Source: Hymenobacter cellulosilyticus (GTDB lineage Bacteria > Bacteroidota > Bacteroidia > Cytophagales > Hymenobacteraceae). From it: 64,000 nt of DNA. The notes under the pieces are model-generated. The model saw nothing but the letters and a program-made list of their open reading frames with translations, was not told the origin of the DNA and ran no database searches. Of the stretch, positions 29,996 to 38,850 are shown piece after piece (position 1 is the stretch's first letter; every line of letters starts with the position of its first letter). Both the position numbers and the translations under genes were made by a program. The stretch lies in assembly GCF_022919215.1 (NCBI RefSeq), contig NZ_CP095046.1, positions 372,001 to 436,000 on the forward strand, read 5' to 3'.

Positions 29996-30569
29996 AAGAC
30001 TGAGGCTGAAAAGAAGAGTAGTGGTGAAGCGTGGCCAGCCGCCGCTGCAGCAGGGCGCGGGCTTTGCTGAGCTGCGATTTGGAAGTGCCCTCCGAAATGC
30101 CCAGCAGCGCGGCAATTTCGGGGTGGTTGTAGCCCTCCACCGCGTAGAGGTTGAATATGGTGCGGTAGCCGGCGGGCAGGTCCTGAATCAGGCGCAGCAG
30201 GTCGGCCGTTTCCAGGTTGCTTTCGGCCGCGGCTCCGATGGTGGCTACCCCGTCGTGGCACTCGTCGATGTCGAGGTGCAGGGGTTGCCGGCGGCGCAGC
30301 TGGCCCAGGGCCTCGTTGATCATGATGCGGCGCACCCAGCCCCGGAAGCTGCCTTCGTGGCGGTACTGCTCCAGGGCCCGAAACACTTTCACAAACCCGA
30401 GCACCAGAGCTTCTTCGGCTTCTTCCTGGCGGCGCAGGTAGCGCAGGCACACGGCCAGCATGCCGGGGGCCAGCCGGTCGTAGAGCACCTTCTGGGCCCG
30501 GGGATTACCGCGGCGGCACTCGGCCACCAGGTCGGTTTCGGAAAGAGCGGATAAGGAAGAGAGCCGCAT
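29985..30569 (-). CDS. ECF-family sigma factor inside an ABC-exporter operon
   Basis: 194 aa. Region 2 with YDRLAPGMLAVCLRYLRRQEEAEEALVLGFVKVFR and the segment FRGWVRRIMINEALGQLRRR; region 4 with LPAGYRTIFNLYAVEGYNHPEIAALLGISEGTSKSQLSKARALLQ. No anti-sigma gene is present. Its stop overlaps the start of the first permease, and it lies 102 nt after the ABC ATPase gene, so it is translationally tied to the transporter. Unusual setting; a self-amplifying or downstream-target role for the exporter is plausible but inferred. Confidence 0.92.
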   Translation of the reverse strand: MRLSSLSALSETDLVAECRRGNPRAQKVLYDRLAPGMLAVCLRYLRRQEEAEEALVLGFVKVFRALEQYRHEGSFRGWVRRIMINEALGQLRRRQPLHLDIDECHDGVATIGAAAESNLETADLLRLIQDLPAGYRTIFNLYAVEGYNHPEIAALLGISEGTSKSQLSKARALLQRRLATLHHYSSFQPQSYAA

Positions 30570-30670
30570 AAGGCGAAATAGTGAAGGGGTGAAATGGTGA
30601 GTTTGCGGGAGACAGTGGAATAGTGGAGCGGAACGACAACTCCCCAGTTCACACCTCTTCAGTTCACCGT

Positions 30671-31408
<738 letters not shown>

Positions 31409-31505
31409 AGGATGGAGCAGTTGGTAGTCGATGGAAGGTTCTGAGGGAGCAACCAGCTGTCCGTGTCCGTTTTTGCGCGGCGAAGTGGCTGGCTTGACTA
31501 TGTAT

Positions 31506-31523
31506 AGCCAAGCCCTGTGCCAA
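31506..31523 (-). promoter_or_regulatory. Sigma-54-like promoter of ABC ATPase operon
   Basis: Minus strand TTGGCACAGGGCTTGGCT: -24 TGGCAC and -12 TTGG (consensus TTGC). The hlyD promoter at 35165-35182 has almost the same 17 bases. Confidence 0.7.
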
Positions 31524-31587
31524 GTTTGTAAAACATTGTATTTCAAATAATTACAACAACAAACACAAAATAGCGCGTTGAAAATAT

Positions 31588-31620
31588 TGTCCGAAAACGG
31601 ACACGGTGTTCGATTATGGA
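31588..31620 (-). promoter_or_regulatory. Upstream activator site for NtrC-type regulator
   Basis: Palindrome TGTCCGAAAACGGACA (31588-31603), followed by a weaker copy beginning GTGTTCG (31606). It lies about 65-80 bp upstream of the -24/-12 element, the same spacing as at 35246. Confidence 0.65.
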
Positions 31621-31769
31621 AGCCGCCCTGTACGGTTTTGTGATTTTTTCTGATGGGAAGGGCAGTGCCCGGCCTAAAACCGCTCGAAACAACTAACCAT
31701 CAGGTTTTTATTGGCTTAAAAAGCTTTATCTTCTACCTGCATAGTATTCACCGACCTAACCCAATTCCC

Positions 31770-32177
31770 ATGCCCACCACAGCCACGAGTATCCGCGACG
31801 AAATCCGGCGCGCCAACGACACCTTCGAAACCAGCTTCGAACAGGGCGACGCGGCCGCCATTGCCAACCTGTTTACCACGGCGGGCGTGCTGCTGCCCGC
31901 GGGCATGGAGCCCATTGAAGGCCTTTCGGGCATTCAGGCATTCTGGCAAGGTGCCATGGAAATGGGCGTCAAGCAGGTGCGCCTCCAAACCCGCGACATT
32001 GAGGAGCTGGAAGACACGGCCATTGAGCTGGGTACCTACACCCTTTTCGACGGCAACCACCAGCCGATGGACCAGGGCAAGTACCTAGTCGTCTGGAAAG
32101 AGCAGCAGGGCCACTGGAAGCTTCACCAGGATATCTGGAACACCAGTCTGGCTGCTCCCGGCCGCAAAGCCGCGTAA
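31770..32177 (+). CDS. SnoaL/DUF4440-like protein
   Basis: 135 aa. The NTF2-like alpha+beta cone is visible: an N-terminal helix IRDEIRRANDTFETSFEQGDAAAIANLFT, then strands GVLLPAGMEPIEG, LQTRDIEELEDTAIELGTY and YLVVWKEQQGHWKLHQDIWNT. Such proteins are small cytosolic enzymes or binding proteins of broad function, often listed as DUF4440 or YybH-type. ATG 31770 is preferred to an earlier start in the AT-rich leader. It is transcribed away from the exporter operons and has its own terminator. Confidence 0.8.
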   Translation: MPTTATSIRDEIRRANDTFETSFEQGDAAAIANLFTTAGVLLPAGMEPIEGLSGIQAFWQGAMEMGVKQVRLQTRDIEELEDTAIELGTYTLFDGNHQPMDQGKYLVVWKEQQGHWKLHQDIWNTSLAAPGRKAA

Positions 32178-32270
32178 AGCGGAGCACCTGCCCTTGCCAG
32201 GACGCAGAACGTTCCGCGCCTCAAGCAGCGTCAATCCGTCCGCTGCTATGTGCTGAGTTGTCCTTAAGTG

Positions 32271-32306
32271 AAAAGCCCTGACGTTGCGCTAACGTCAGGG
32301 CTTTTT
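32271..32306 (+). terminator. Intrinsic terminator after SnoaL-like gene
   Basis: Stem AAAAGCCCTGACGTT / AACGTCAGGGCTTTTT with a 5-nt loop. Confidence 0.9.
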
Positions 32307-32332
32307 GGTAAAAGGTCACTTCGTGCTTCGCA

Positions 32333-32370
32333 GAGGACGGATTGCTTCGTCCTTCGTCCTCGCAATGACA
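32333..32370. repeat. REP-like hairpin fragment
   Basis: GAGGACG...CGTCCTC arms around ATTGCTTCGTCCT, ending CGCAATGACA. It resembles one arm of the dispersed palindromes seen in related genomes and sits between the SnoaL gene and tolC. Confidence 0.5.
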
Positions 32371-32391
32371 AAACATCAACTCACCAGCTCA

Positions 32392-33870
32392 CTATTTCAC
32401 CCCTTCAGTATGCAGTGGCTGCTGTAGCGCGAAGTCGTAGAGAGTGAGGGCGCGGAGGCGGTAGTGCGCCACCCAGCAGGCGCGCAGGGCGGCAATGTAG
32501 GCCCGCTTGGCCTGGTCTTTTTCGGCCAGGGCAATGTTCAGGTCGGTGAGGCTGATGCGGCCCACCTGGTAGGTGGCGCGGGCAATGTCGTAGCGCTGCT
32601 GGGCCAGGGAATCGGCCTGGGCCGACAGCTCCAGCTGCTCGTGCAGGCTGCTGAGCTGGGCGGCCTGGGTTACCACGCTCTGCTCGAAGGTGCTCTGCTC
32701 CTGGGCCACGGTTTGCTGCACCTGCTGACGGGTCAACTCGGCCGTTTTGACGATGGACTTTTGCCGGCCCCAGTCCACGATGGGCATGGAAAACGTCAGA
32801 CTCAGCTGATTCTGGCTTTGCAGGGTGTTATAGGTCGACCAGAAATTCTGGGTGCTGTTCACGTAGCCCAGGTTGGCCACCAGGCTGGCTTGCAAACCGG
32901 TGGTGCCTTTGGCCAAAGCCACCTCACTTTCGGCCTGCAGTAGGCGGCGGCGAAACGCCAGGGTTTCCCGTCGGTTCTGGCGGGCTTGCTCCAGTGCCTG
33001 CGCGGGGTCAATAGCAAGTATGGTCGTGGGCTCGGGCACGGTCAGCTGCAGGGCTTCGGCCGAGAGGCCAGTGTAGCTTTGCAGGTCGACGGCGGCCGTC
33101 TGAGCGTCGAGCAGGGCCTGGCCGAGAGCTTTGCGGGAGTTAAGCAGGTTAAGTTGGAGCAGTAGCAGGTCGCTCTGGGAAAGACGGCCGAGCTGGAACC
33201 GCTCCTTGCCCAAACGTAGCATTTCGGCGTTGGCCTGGGCGTTCTGGCGGGCCACGTCGGCATTTACCTGCTGGAGCAGCACGTCAAAATACAGCTCCGT
33301 GATGCGCTGAGCAATATTCTCGCGCTCCTCCACATACTGCCGCCCCGATTCCTGGTAGCGCAGCGGCTCGATCTTGCGGGCCCAGCGCAGGTTGTTGTAC
33401 CCGCCGATAGGCTGGGTGAGCCCGATACCGAAGGGCTGGTTGCGGTAGGTCCGGTCGTCGCGGTTGAAGTCGTCGAAGCGCTGCACCGAGGAGCTGAGGT
33501 AAATCTGGCCCCCGGTAGGACCAATGTTCTGGGTCAGGGCGACGCCCAAGTTGGCGTTGTGGGTCCGGATGGCCCGAAAGCCCGTGGTGCCATCGGGCTG
33601 CACCACCGGCGAAATCTCCCGCCGGTAACCGGGTACCGTGCCCTGCAGGCCCAGTTGCGGCCGGTAGTTGGAAAGATAGGTGCGGTACTGCCAGTAGCTG
33701 GTTTCGCGGTTGGTAGCGGCCTGCTTGGCCACCGACGACTGGGCCAGGGCCTGCTCAATAACCTGGGGCAGGCTCAGGGGCGCGGCGGTTTGGGCCACGG
33801 TGGGCAAAGTCAGCAGCAGACCGCCGAGAGTGCCCAGCATTTTTGCGCGGAGGGTAGAAAGTCGTTTCAT
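32392..33870 (-). CDS. tolC: TolC-like outer-membrane efflux protein
   Basis: 492 aa. Signal peptide ending near TVAQ, then the two repeated alpha-helical arms of the TolC/OEP family (LSLPQVIEQALAQS...; ARATYQVGRISLTDLNIALAEKDQAKRAYIAAL). ATG 33870 follows the hlyD stop by 11 nt; GTG 33873 precedes it. The stop codon falls within a short repeat (GTGAAATAGTGA). Pairs with HlyD and, through the common promoter design, with the MacB/FtsX permeases to give a tripartite exporter. The symbol is by family only. Confidence 0.9.
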   Translation of the reverse strand: MKRLSTLRAKMLGTLGGLLLTLPTVAQTAAPLSLPQVIEQALAQSSVAKQAATNRETSYWQYRTYLSNYRPQLGLQGTVPGYRREISPVVQPDGTTGFRAIRTHNANLGVALTQNIGPTGGQIYLSSSVQRFDDFNRDDRTYRNQPFGIGLTQPIGGYNNLRWARKIEPLRYQESGRQYVEERENIAQRITELYFDVLLQQVNADVARQNAQANAEMLRLGKERFQLGRLSQSDLLLLQLNLLNSRKALGQALLDAQTAAVDLQSYTGLSAEALQLTVPEPTTILAIDPAQALEQARQNRRETLAFRRRLLQAESEVALAKGTTGLQASLVANLGYVNSTQNFWSTYNTLQSQNQLSLTFSMPIVDWGRQKSIVKTAELTRQQVQQTVAQEQSTFEQSVVTQAAQLSSLHEQLELSAQADSLAQQRYDIARATYQVGRISLTDLNIALAEKDQAKRAYIAALRACWVAHYRLRALTLYDFALQQPLHTEGVK

Positions 33871-33881
33871 CACGCAGCTAC

Positions 33882-35129
33882 TTAGTCTTTGATGGTCAGG
33901 GAAGGCGTATCCTTGTACTCCTTTAGCTCACTGAGCACGATTTCGTCGCCGGGCTGCAATCCACTGATTATCTGCACGTAGTCGAAGTTACTGTCGCCAA
34001 AGCGGACGGTGCGCTGCTCCGCTTTCCCGTCGCGCAGCACGAATACCGCCTGCTCTTTGCCGCCCTGGTAGAACGGTCCGTTTTTGACCCGCACCACCTT
34101 GTGCTGGGCCTTGGTTACCACAAATACGTCGGCGCGCAGGTTGGCCCGCAAGGCGGGGTGGTGGTCGTCGGTGAGCTTGGCGTAGAAGGTTACCACACCC
34201 TTGTCCACGGCCGGGCTGACGGTGGTGACGGTGCCGCGCAAATCGGTGTCGTTTACGCGCACCACCACCGCGTCGCCCAGGTGCAGGGCATCGGCGTAGG
34301 TGTCGGAAATGGAGGCCCGTACCCGGAAACGGCTCAAATCGGCTACCCGGGCCAGGGCATCGCCCTGGTTGACGGTGGTGCCAATGTCCTCATTCACCCA
34401 GGTAAGCACGCCGGGCTGCTGGCTGCTGATGTTGGCCTGGGCCAGCTTACCGGCCAGCTCCGTGATGCTACGGTCCTGAATCTGCATGGTAAAGCCCAGC
34501 TCACGCTTATCGGCGGCGTTGGCGGCGCGCTGGTTGCGAATCTGCTCCCCGAGGCGCTGCAATTCCAGCTGGGCCACTTTCAGGTTCAGTTCGGCCTGCC
34601 GCACACTCTCGGCCGTACCACCCCCGATTTTGAGCAGGTACTGCTCGTCGCGTAGCGTCGACTGCAGGCTGCGGACTTTCACCTGCTGTACCTTTTCCTG
34701 GGACTCCAGGTCGTTCAGGGCTTTTTCCAGGGTGAGCTGCAGCTGGCCGTCCTTGTTGCGGTTCTGCTGCTGCTCATCCTGCAGCTTGGCCAGGGCCGTA
34801 GTCGTGAGCTCCTTGTCGAGCTCCAGGATGGTCTGGCCCGGCTGCACCTTCTCCCCTACCTGCAGGGCCACGCGCCGGATGGTACTTTGAATGGGGCTGG
34901 TAATAACTGCCTCGCGGCCCGGGATAATCACTCCGGCAGCTGTGAGGGAAGCCTCCACATCCCCGATTTCCACTTTCGTAGTCAGGATTTGGTCGCGCCG
35001 GATGCTGGGCTGCAGCACCGAGCGAAAAGCCAGCAGGCCCGCTACCACCAGTAGCAGCGCGGCGGTGCCGATAAGCCACTGCCGACGGCGGCGGCGGGTA
35101 TGCGTGGCGGGAGATATTGCTCTGTCCAT
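33882..35129 (-). CDS. HlyD/AcrA-type periplasmic adaptor (MFP)
   Basis: 415 aa. A single N-terminal TM helix (18-35), a lipoyl-like half (LTAAGVIIPGREAVITSPI), a long coiled-coil hairpin (about 110-230), the second lipoyl half (QPGVLTWVNEDIGTTVNQGDAL) and barrel segments. This is a membrane fusion protein linking inner-membrane permease to TolC. It is the first gene of the operon, starting 25-35 bp downstream of the predicted -12 element at 35165-35182. Start ATG 35129. Confidence 0.92.
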   Translation of the reverse strand: MDRAISPATHTRRRRRQWLIGTAALLLVVAGLLAFRSVLQPSIRRDQILTTKVEIGDVEASLTAAGVIIPGREAVITSPIQSTIRRVALQVGEKVQPGQTILELDKELTTTALAKLQDEQQQNRNKDGQLQLTLEKALNDLESQEKVQQVKVRSLQSTLRDEQYLLKIGGGTAESVRQAELNLKVAQLELQRLGEQIRNQRAANAADKRELGFTMQIQDRSITELAGKLAQANISSQQPGVLTWVNEDIGTTVNQGDALARVADLSRFRVRASISDTYADALHLGDAVVVRVNDTDLRGTVTTVSPAVDKGVVTFYAKLTDDHHPALRANLRADVFVVTKAQHKVVRVKNGPFYQGGKEQAVFVLRDGKAEQRTVRFGDSNFDYVQIISGLQPGDEIVLSELKEYKDTPSLTIKD

Positions 35130-35164
35130 TTTCGTGCAGGGAGGTAGTAGTTTCCCCTGGATAG

Positions 35165-35182
35165 AGCCAAGCCGCGTGCCAT
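35165..35182 (-). promoter_or_regulatory. Sigma-54-like promoter of hlyD-tolC operon
   Basis: Minus strand TGGCACGCGGCTTGGCT: exact -24 TGGCACG and -12 TTGG. Confidence 0.72.
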
Positions 35183-35245
35183 TTCAATAATAAACTGATT
35201 ATCTTTTACTTACACGCCACACAGCTGTTTGCTTCGCCTAAAACT

Positions 35246-35280
35246 CTGTCCGGAAATGGACAGCGTGTTCGGAAGTGGAA
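35246..35280 (-). promoter_or_regulatory. Upstream activator site, hlyD-tolC
   Basis: Palindrome CTGTCCGGAAATGGACAG (35246-35263) and a second copy TGTTCGGAAGTGGAAA, about 20 bp on. Spacing to the -24/-12 element matches the ATPase promoter. Confidence 0.68.
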
Positions 35281-35311
35281 ACCCAACTGTCCGCTTCCCG
35301 ACTGGCAGTAG

Positions 35312-35352
35312 TAAAAAACAAAGCCGCCCGCTGTGCAAGCACAACGGGCGGC
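35312..35352 (-). terminator. Terminator of PID-CTERM gene
   Basis: Minus strand stem GCCGCCCG...CGGGCGGC followed by TTTGTTTTTT. Confidence 0.8.
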
Positions 35353-35401
35353 AGAGGAAACGGTATTACGCTGGACAGGCTAGGCTCCGGCCAAACAATT
35401 G

Positions 35402-35599
35402 CTACTTACGGCGCAGGCGTCGCAAAGCCAAAGCCACGCCACCAGCCAGCAGTAGGCTGGCTCCCCCATCAATAGGAGCGGTGGTAGCGCCCGGTTGGGG
35501 GCCGCCATTACCAGGGCCCTGGGCCAAGGCTGGCAATTGGCTCATGCCTACCAATAATACCCCCGTCAGGGCAATGCGACGAATCAAAACATTAGTCAT
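35402..35599 (-). CDS. PID-CTERM-like sorting-signal protein
   Basis: 65 aa. Signal peptide (RRIALTGVLLVGMSQLPALAQ), a short Gly/Pro/Asn stretch (GPGNGGPQPGATT), then PIDGG, a hydrophobic helix LLLAGGVALALRR and an Arg/Lys-rich tail. This tripartite end is the PID-CTERM type of Bacteroidota, thought to be processed by an exosortase. The mature protein would be only about 25 residues, so this is almost all sorting signal. It lies 33 nt after the kelch gene and has the terminator of the pair. No exosortase is in the window. Confidence 0.8.
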   Translation of the reverse strand: MTNVLIRRIALTGVLLVGMSQLPALAQGPGNGGPQPGATTAPIDGGASLLLAGGVALALRRLRRK

Positions 35600-35632
35600 T
35601 CTTTCAGGTAATTTATTTTTTAGTGGTTGATT

Positions 35633-38593
35633 TTACTGTATTACCAGTTTGTGGGTAAGCACCCCAGCCTGGCTGCGCACCTGCACGGTGTATACGCCCG
35701 GGGTTAAGCCCGCTACCGGCACGGTAGTGCGCAACTCCTGGCCTCCCACGGGAAGCTGCTGCTGCCACACAGCCTGGCCGATGTTGTTGAGCAGCACTAG
35801 CTCTACCCAGCTGCCGCTCACGCCGTTGGCTACCAGGGTCAAAGGTGCTGCGGCGCTGGCGGGATTGGGGTACAGTTGCAACTCGCCCTGCCAGGTGCGG
35901 GCCTTGGCATTGGCCAGAATAGCGGCCTGGTGCAGGTGCAGCACAAAGCGCGTGGTGCTCAGTCCTTGGCTTAGGGCTACCGAGTAGGCACCCTCACGCA
36001 GATTGTGCCACGTCCCGCTCAGCTTGTCTTCTAACCAGACTGGCTCGGTAGCCGACAGGTTCAGTATCTGGGCAGCCGAGAAGCTGTACGTGCCGGCTAC
36101 GGCGGCGTGCACACCCAACGATAAGCTGCGGGGCGCGCTGCCCGTGGGCAGGCCCTGAATAGCCAGTCCCTCGCTGCCCACCACCTGATAGAGGCTGGGC
36201 TGTTGACCGCCGTTGAGCTGCACTTTCACCGCGTCATAGGCCGCATCGAAGCCCGCCGTGGCGCCGGCCTGCTCATAAACGTAGAACTCGTCCTGACTGG
36301 CGGTTCCTGTGGCACCTTGGCGCTGCAGCGTAAGCTGGACCAACGGCCGGGTTTCGGTACCGGCCGGGCGGGCGTAGCCGGGGGCCGAATACGTGGTTTC
36401 GCGGGAGGCATCCGAGAAAGCCACGCTGCCGAAAGCCCCAACTGAGCTTACGCGCACAAAGAACGCCTGCCCCTGGGGAATGATATTGGTGCCTACTCCA
36501 TTGACATAAGCCGTGTAGCCGCCCTCGTAGCGGCTGAGCGAGCGATACACGTAGGCAGCCGCGTCTATGTTGGTCCGGCTCACCCGGTTCCAGTCGATTG
36601 GGGAGGGGTAAGGATTGCCTAGCAGATGCCAGCCTGCCTCGGCCTGGGAACTGCGTGTCAGGCCGCTTACGCCCACGGAAGCGCTGGTCAGCGTGGAACC
36701 CGTGACTTCAAAAAAGTTACCGGCCGGCTCATTAATAGTCAGACCCCGGCCGGCCACCAGGCTCTGGCTAGCGGCTGAAGGCGACACCCATCCCTGATTG
36801 AAGCCATCTGAGCCTGCCACCGCGCCCACCCGGCTCTGGTCGTAGGCCAGCACTGTGGGGAAAGGGGTAACTAGGCTGGGCTCAGCTGCGAAGTTGTAAC
36901 TGGCGTTGATTTGCAGCGGACCAGGCGCCGTGGTAGCCTGTGGGGTGGTGCCTATGTTCAGATTCGCCAGTGTAGCGCCAAGTACGGCGGGCGAATAGTG
37001 CCGGTAGCCAAAGCCAGCATTGCTAGCCGCGTCAATATAGCGCTGCACCGTGGTAGCACCGGTCACGACGCCGCCACTGTTGACGACCATAGCCGTTCCG
37101 GCGCTGGAGGAAGCCAGCACGAAGGGCTGCGCATTGGTAGCCAGGTTGCCGGTCAGCGTGAGCAGACGCTGCACTGTCACGGGGCCGGCCAGGCTGGCCC
37201 CGGCCGGGCCCACGGTCAGGTTTTGCAGGGTGGTGGGAGCCGTGCCGCCTAAAACCTGGACGGTGCTGCCGCTGAAAGCCAGGGTACCTGAGCCCGTAGC
37301 CGAGAAAGCGCCATTGTTGACAAAGTTTCCCATCAGGCTCAGGGTACCGCCCTCGGCAATGCTCAGCTGGGCCCCGCTGGCCAGGGTAACCTGCTTGGCC
37401 GTGGGCGTGCTGGTGCTGATGCTGGGGTAGCGGCTCAGGCCCGCCGGAATGGTCACGTCATCGGTAGCCGTGGGCACCGTGCCCCCCGACCAGTTGCCGG
37501 CATCGGTCCACGAAGAAGACACCGCGCCGGTCCACGTAATGCCTGAAATGGTAATGGTAGCCTTGTACGTGGCAGTTGAAGTCACAACATATATGTCGTT
37601 GCCTTGTACAAAGGTATACCCATTGCCGGCCGGCAGGGAAGGCCCGACGGTCCAGGTATTGGTAGTCGGGTTATAGATCTGCACATCGGGGACGAAATTT
37701 GTCGAGCTAGCTCCACCGCCTAGCACGTACATATTGCCGTCCGGGCCTAGCACCACGGAGGCATACAGCTTAGCTTTGGGAAGGGGTGCGGCGCTGGTCC
37801 ACACCCGCGTGGCGGGGTTATATACGGAGTGAGTCGTAACCGCATCCCGATAGTAATAGGCCATATCTTCCTTCCCGCCGCCAAAAGCATGCAACAGCCC
37901 ATTGGCATCAAAGGCAATGGCAGCCATGCTCCTATCCGAATAATATCCGTTTAGAGGCCCACCACTGTTTGGTGGGATTATAACGTCATTAAGCCACGCA
38001 TTCGTGGCCGGATCAAAGACGCTGATACCAGCCCGGTCTTCGTAGACGTAGATTTTACCATCCGGCCCTAGCCATTCACCCAAAATAATACTCTGGTTTC
38101 CGGAAGTCGCCCTGGGATAGTTAGGTAGCGTACTAGCAGCCCAGGTGTCAGTGGCTGGATTATACGTCATCGAAGAGCTCGGAATAGGACTATTATAGCC
38201 CAGATAGACGCCTCCGATGTTGTAAATCAGGCCATCCTTAGCTACCCCGCCGTTGGAGGCCAGTGGCCGTAGCATAGAGGCTTTGGTGCTCCAGGTATTG
38301 GTAGCAATGTCGTAGACCTGGAGTTTATCGGTGTACTCTCTTCCCGTCCTGGTTTGAAGGGACCCACCAAACACATACACTTTGCCATCTAGATAGGCAC
38401 TGCCACCGTTGTACTGTTCTTGCGGCATTTTAGCCAGAGACGTCCAAGCGCTGAGCGCCGAACTGCGGGCGGCCGCGCCCGAGCCTGAACCGATGGTGTT
38501 GGCCGGCAGCGTGACGCGCTGCGGAGCTTGGGCCGACGCACTCAGGCTGCCGGCCAGCGTGGCCACGGCCACGGCGGGTAATAATAGACGCAT
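35633..38593 (-). CDS. Kelch-repeat protein with T9SS sorting domain
   Basis: 986 aa. Signal peptide to about residue 22 (SLSASAQA). Kelch repeats near 35-340 (QEQYNGGSAYLDGKVYVFGG, LASNGGVAKDGLIYNIGG, LYASVVLGPDGNMYVLGG and others), then WTGAVSSSWTDAGNWSGG and a long beta-rich part as in the giant protein at 9-17.5 kb, and a C-terminal sorting domain (LQLYPNPASAA ... PGVYTVQVRS ... HKLVIQ). Likely exported by T9SS and attached or released at the surface. ATG 38593 is chosen because the upstream 38 codons spoil the signal peptide. Confidence 0.9.
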   Translation of the reverse strand: MRLLLPAVAVATLAGSLSASAQAPQRVTLPANTIGSGSGAAARSSALSAWTSLAKMPQEQYNGGSAYLDGKVYVFGGSLQTRTGREYTDKLQVYDIATNTWSTKASMLRPLASNGGVAKDGLIYNIGGVYLGYNSPIPSSSMTYNPATDTWAASTLPNYPRATSGNQSIILGEWLGPDGKIYVYEDRAGISVFDPATNAWLNDVIIPPNSGGPLNGYYSDRSMAAIAFDANGLLHAFGGGKEDMAYYYRDAVTTHSVYNPATRVWTSAAPLPKAKLYASVVLGPDGNMYVLGGGASSTNFVPDVQIYNPTTNTWTVGPSLPAGNGYTFVQGNDIYVVTSTATYKATITISGITWTGAVSSSWTDAGNWSGGTVPTATDDVTIPAGLSRYPSISTSTPTAKQVTLASGAQLSIAEGGTLSLMGNFVNNGAFSATGSGTLAFSGSTVQVLGGTAPTTLQNLTVGPAGASLAGPVTVQRLLTLTGNLATNAQPFVLASSSAGTAMVVNSGGVVTGATTVQRYIDAASNAGFGYRHYSPAVLGATLANLNIGTTPQATTAPGPLQINASYNFAAEPSLVTPFPTVLAYDQSRVGAVAGSDGFNQGWVSPSAASQSLVAGRGLTINEPAGNFFEVTGSTLTSASVGVSGLTRSSQAEAGWHLLGNPYPSPIDWNRVSRTNIDAAAYVYRSLSRYEGGYTAYVNGVGTNIIPQGQAFFVRVSSVGAFGSVAFSDASRETTYSAPGYARPAGTETRPLVQLTLQRQGATGTASQDEFYVYEQAGATAGFDAAYDAVKVQLNGGQQPSLYQVVGSEGLAIQGLPTGSAPRSLSLGVHAAVAGTYSFSAAQILNLSATEPVWLEDKLSGTWHNLREGAYSVALSQGLSTTRFVLHLHQAAILANAKARTWQGELQLYPNPASAAAPLTLVANGVSGSWVELVLLNNIGQAVWQQQLPVGGQELRTTVPVAGLTPGVYTVQVRSQAGVLTHKLVIQ

Positions 38594-38850
38594 GAAGTTA
38601 GAAGTAAACGTGTTGGAATAGGCAAAAACGCGGTAAGCGCGGTACAGGAACAGGTATGAGTAATAGAGGCCGTAAAGATATAGAAAGTAACAAATCTTTC
38701 TACACAAAGTCCAATTAAGTATGAATTATATATTTTAATTAACCTTTGTGGACGGCCCGTTGCCCTCATACGGGAAACAGCCCTCTGACTGTTGCGGCCG
38801 TAGTATAGTTGCAGCCGTCTTGTGTACTTGCCAAATCAACCCCGTTTGCA

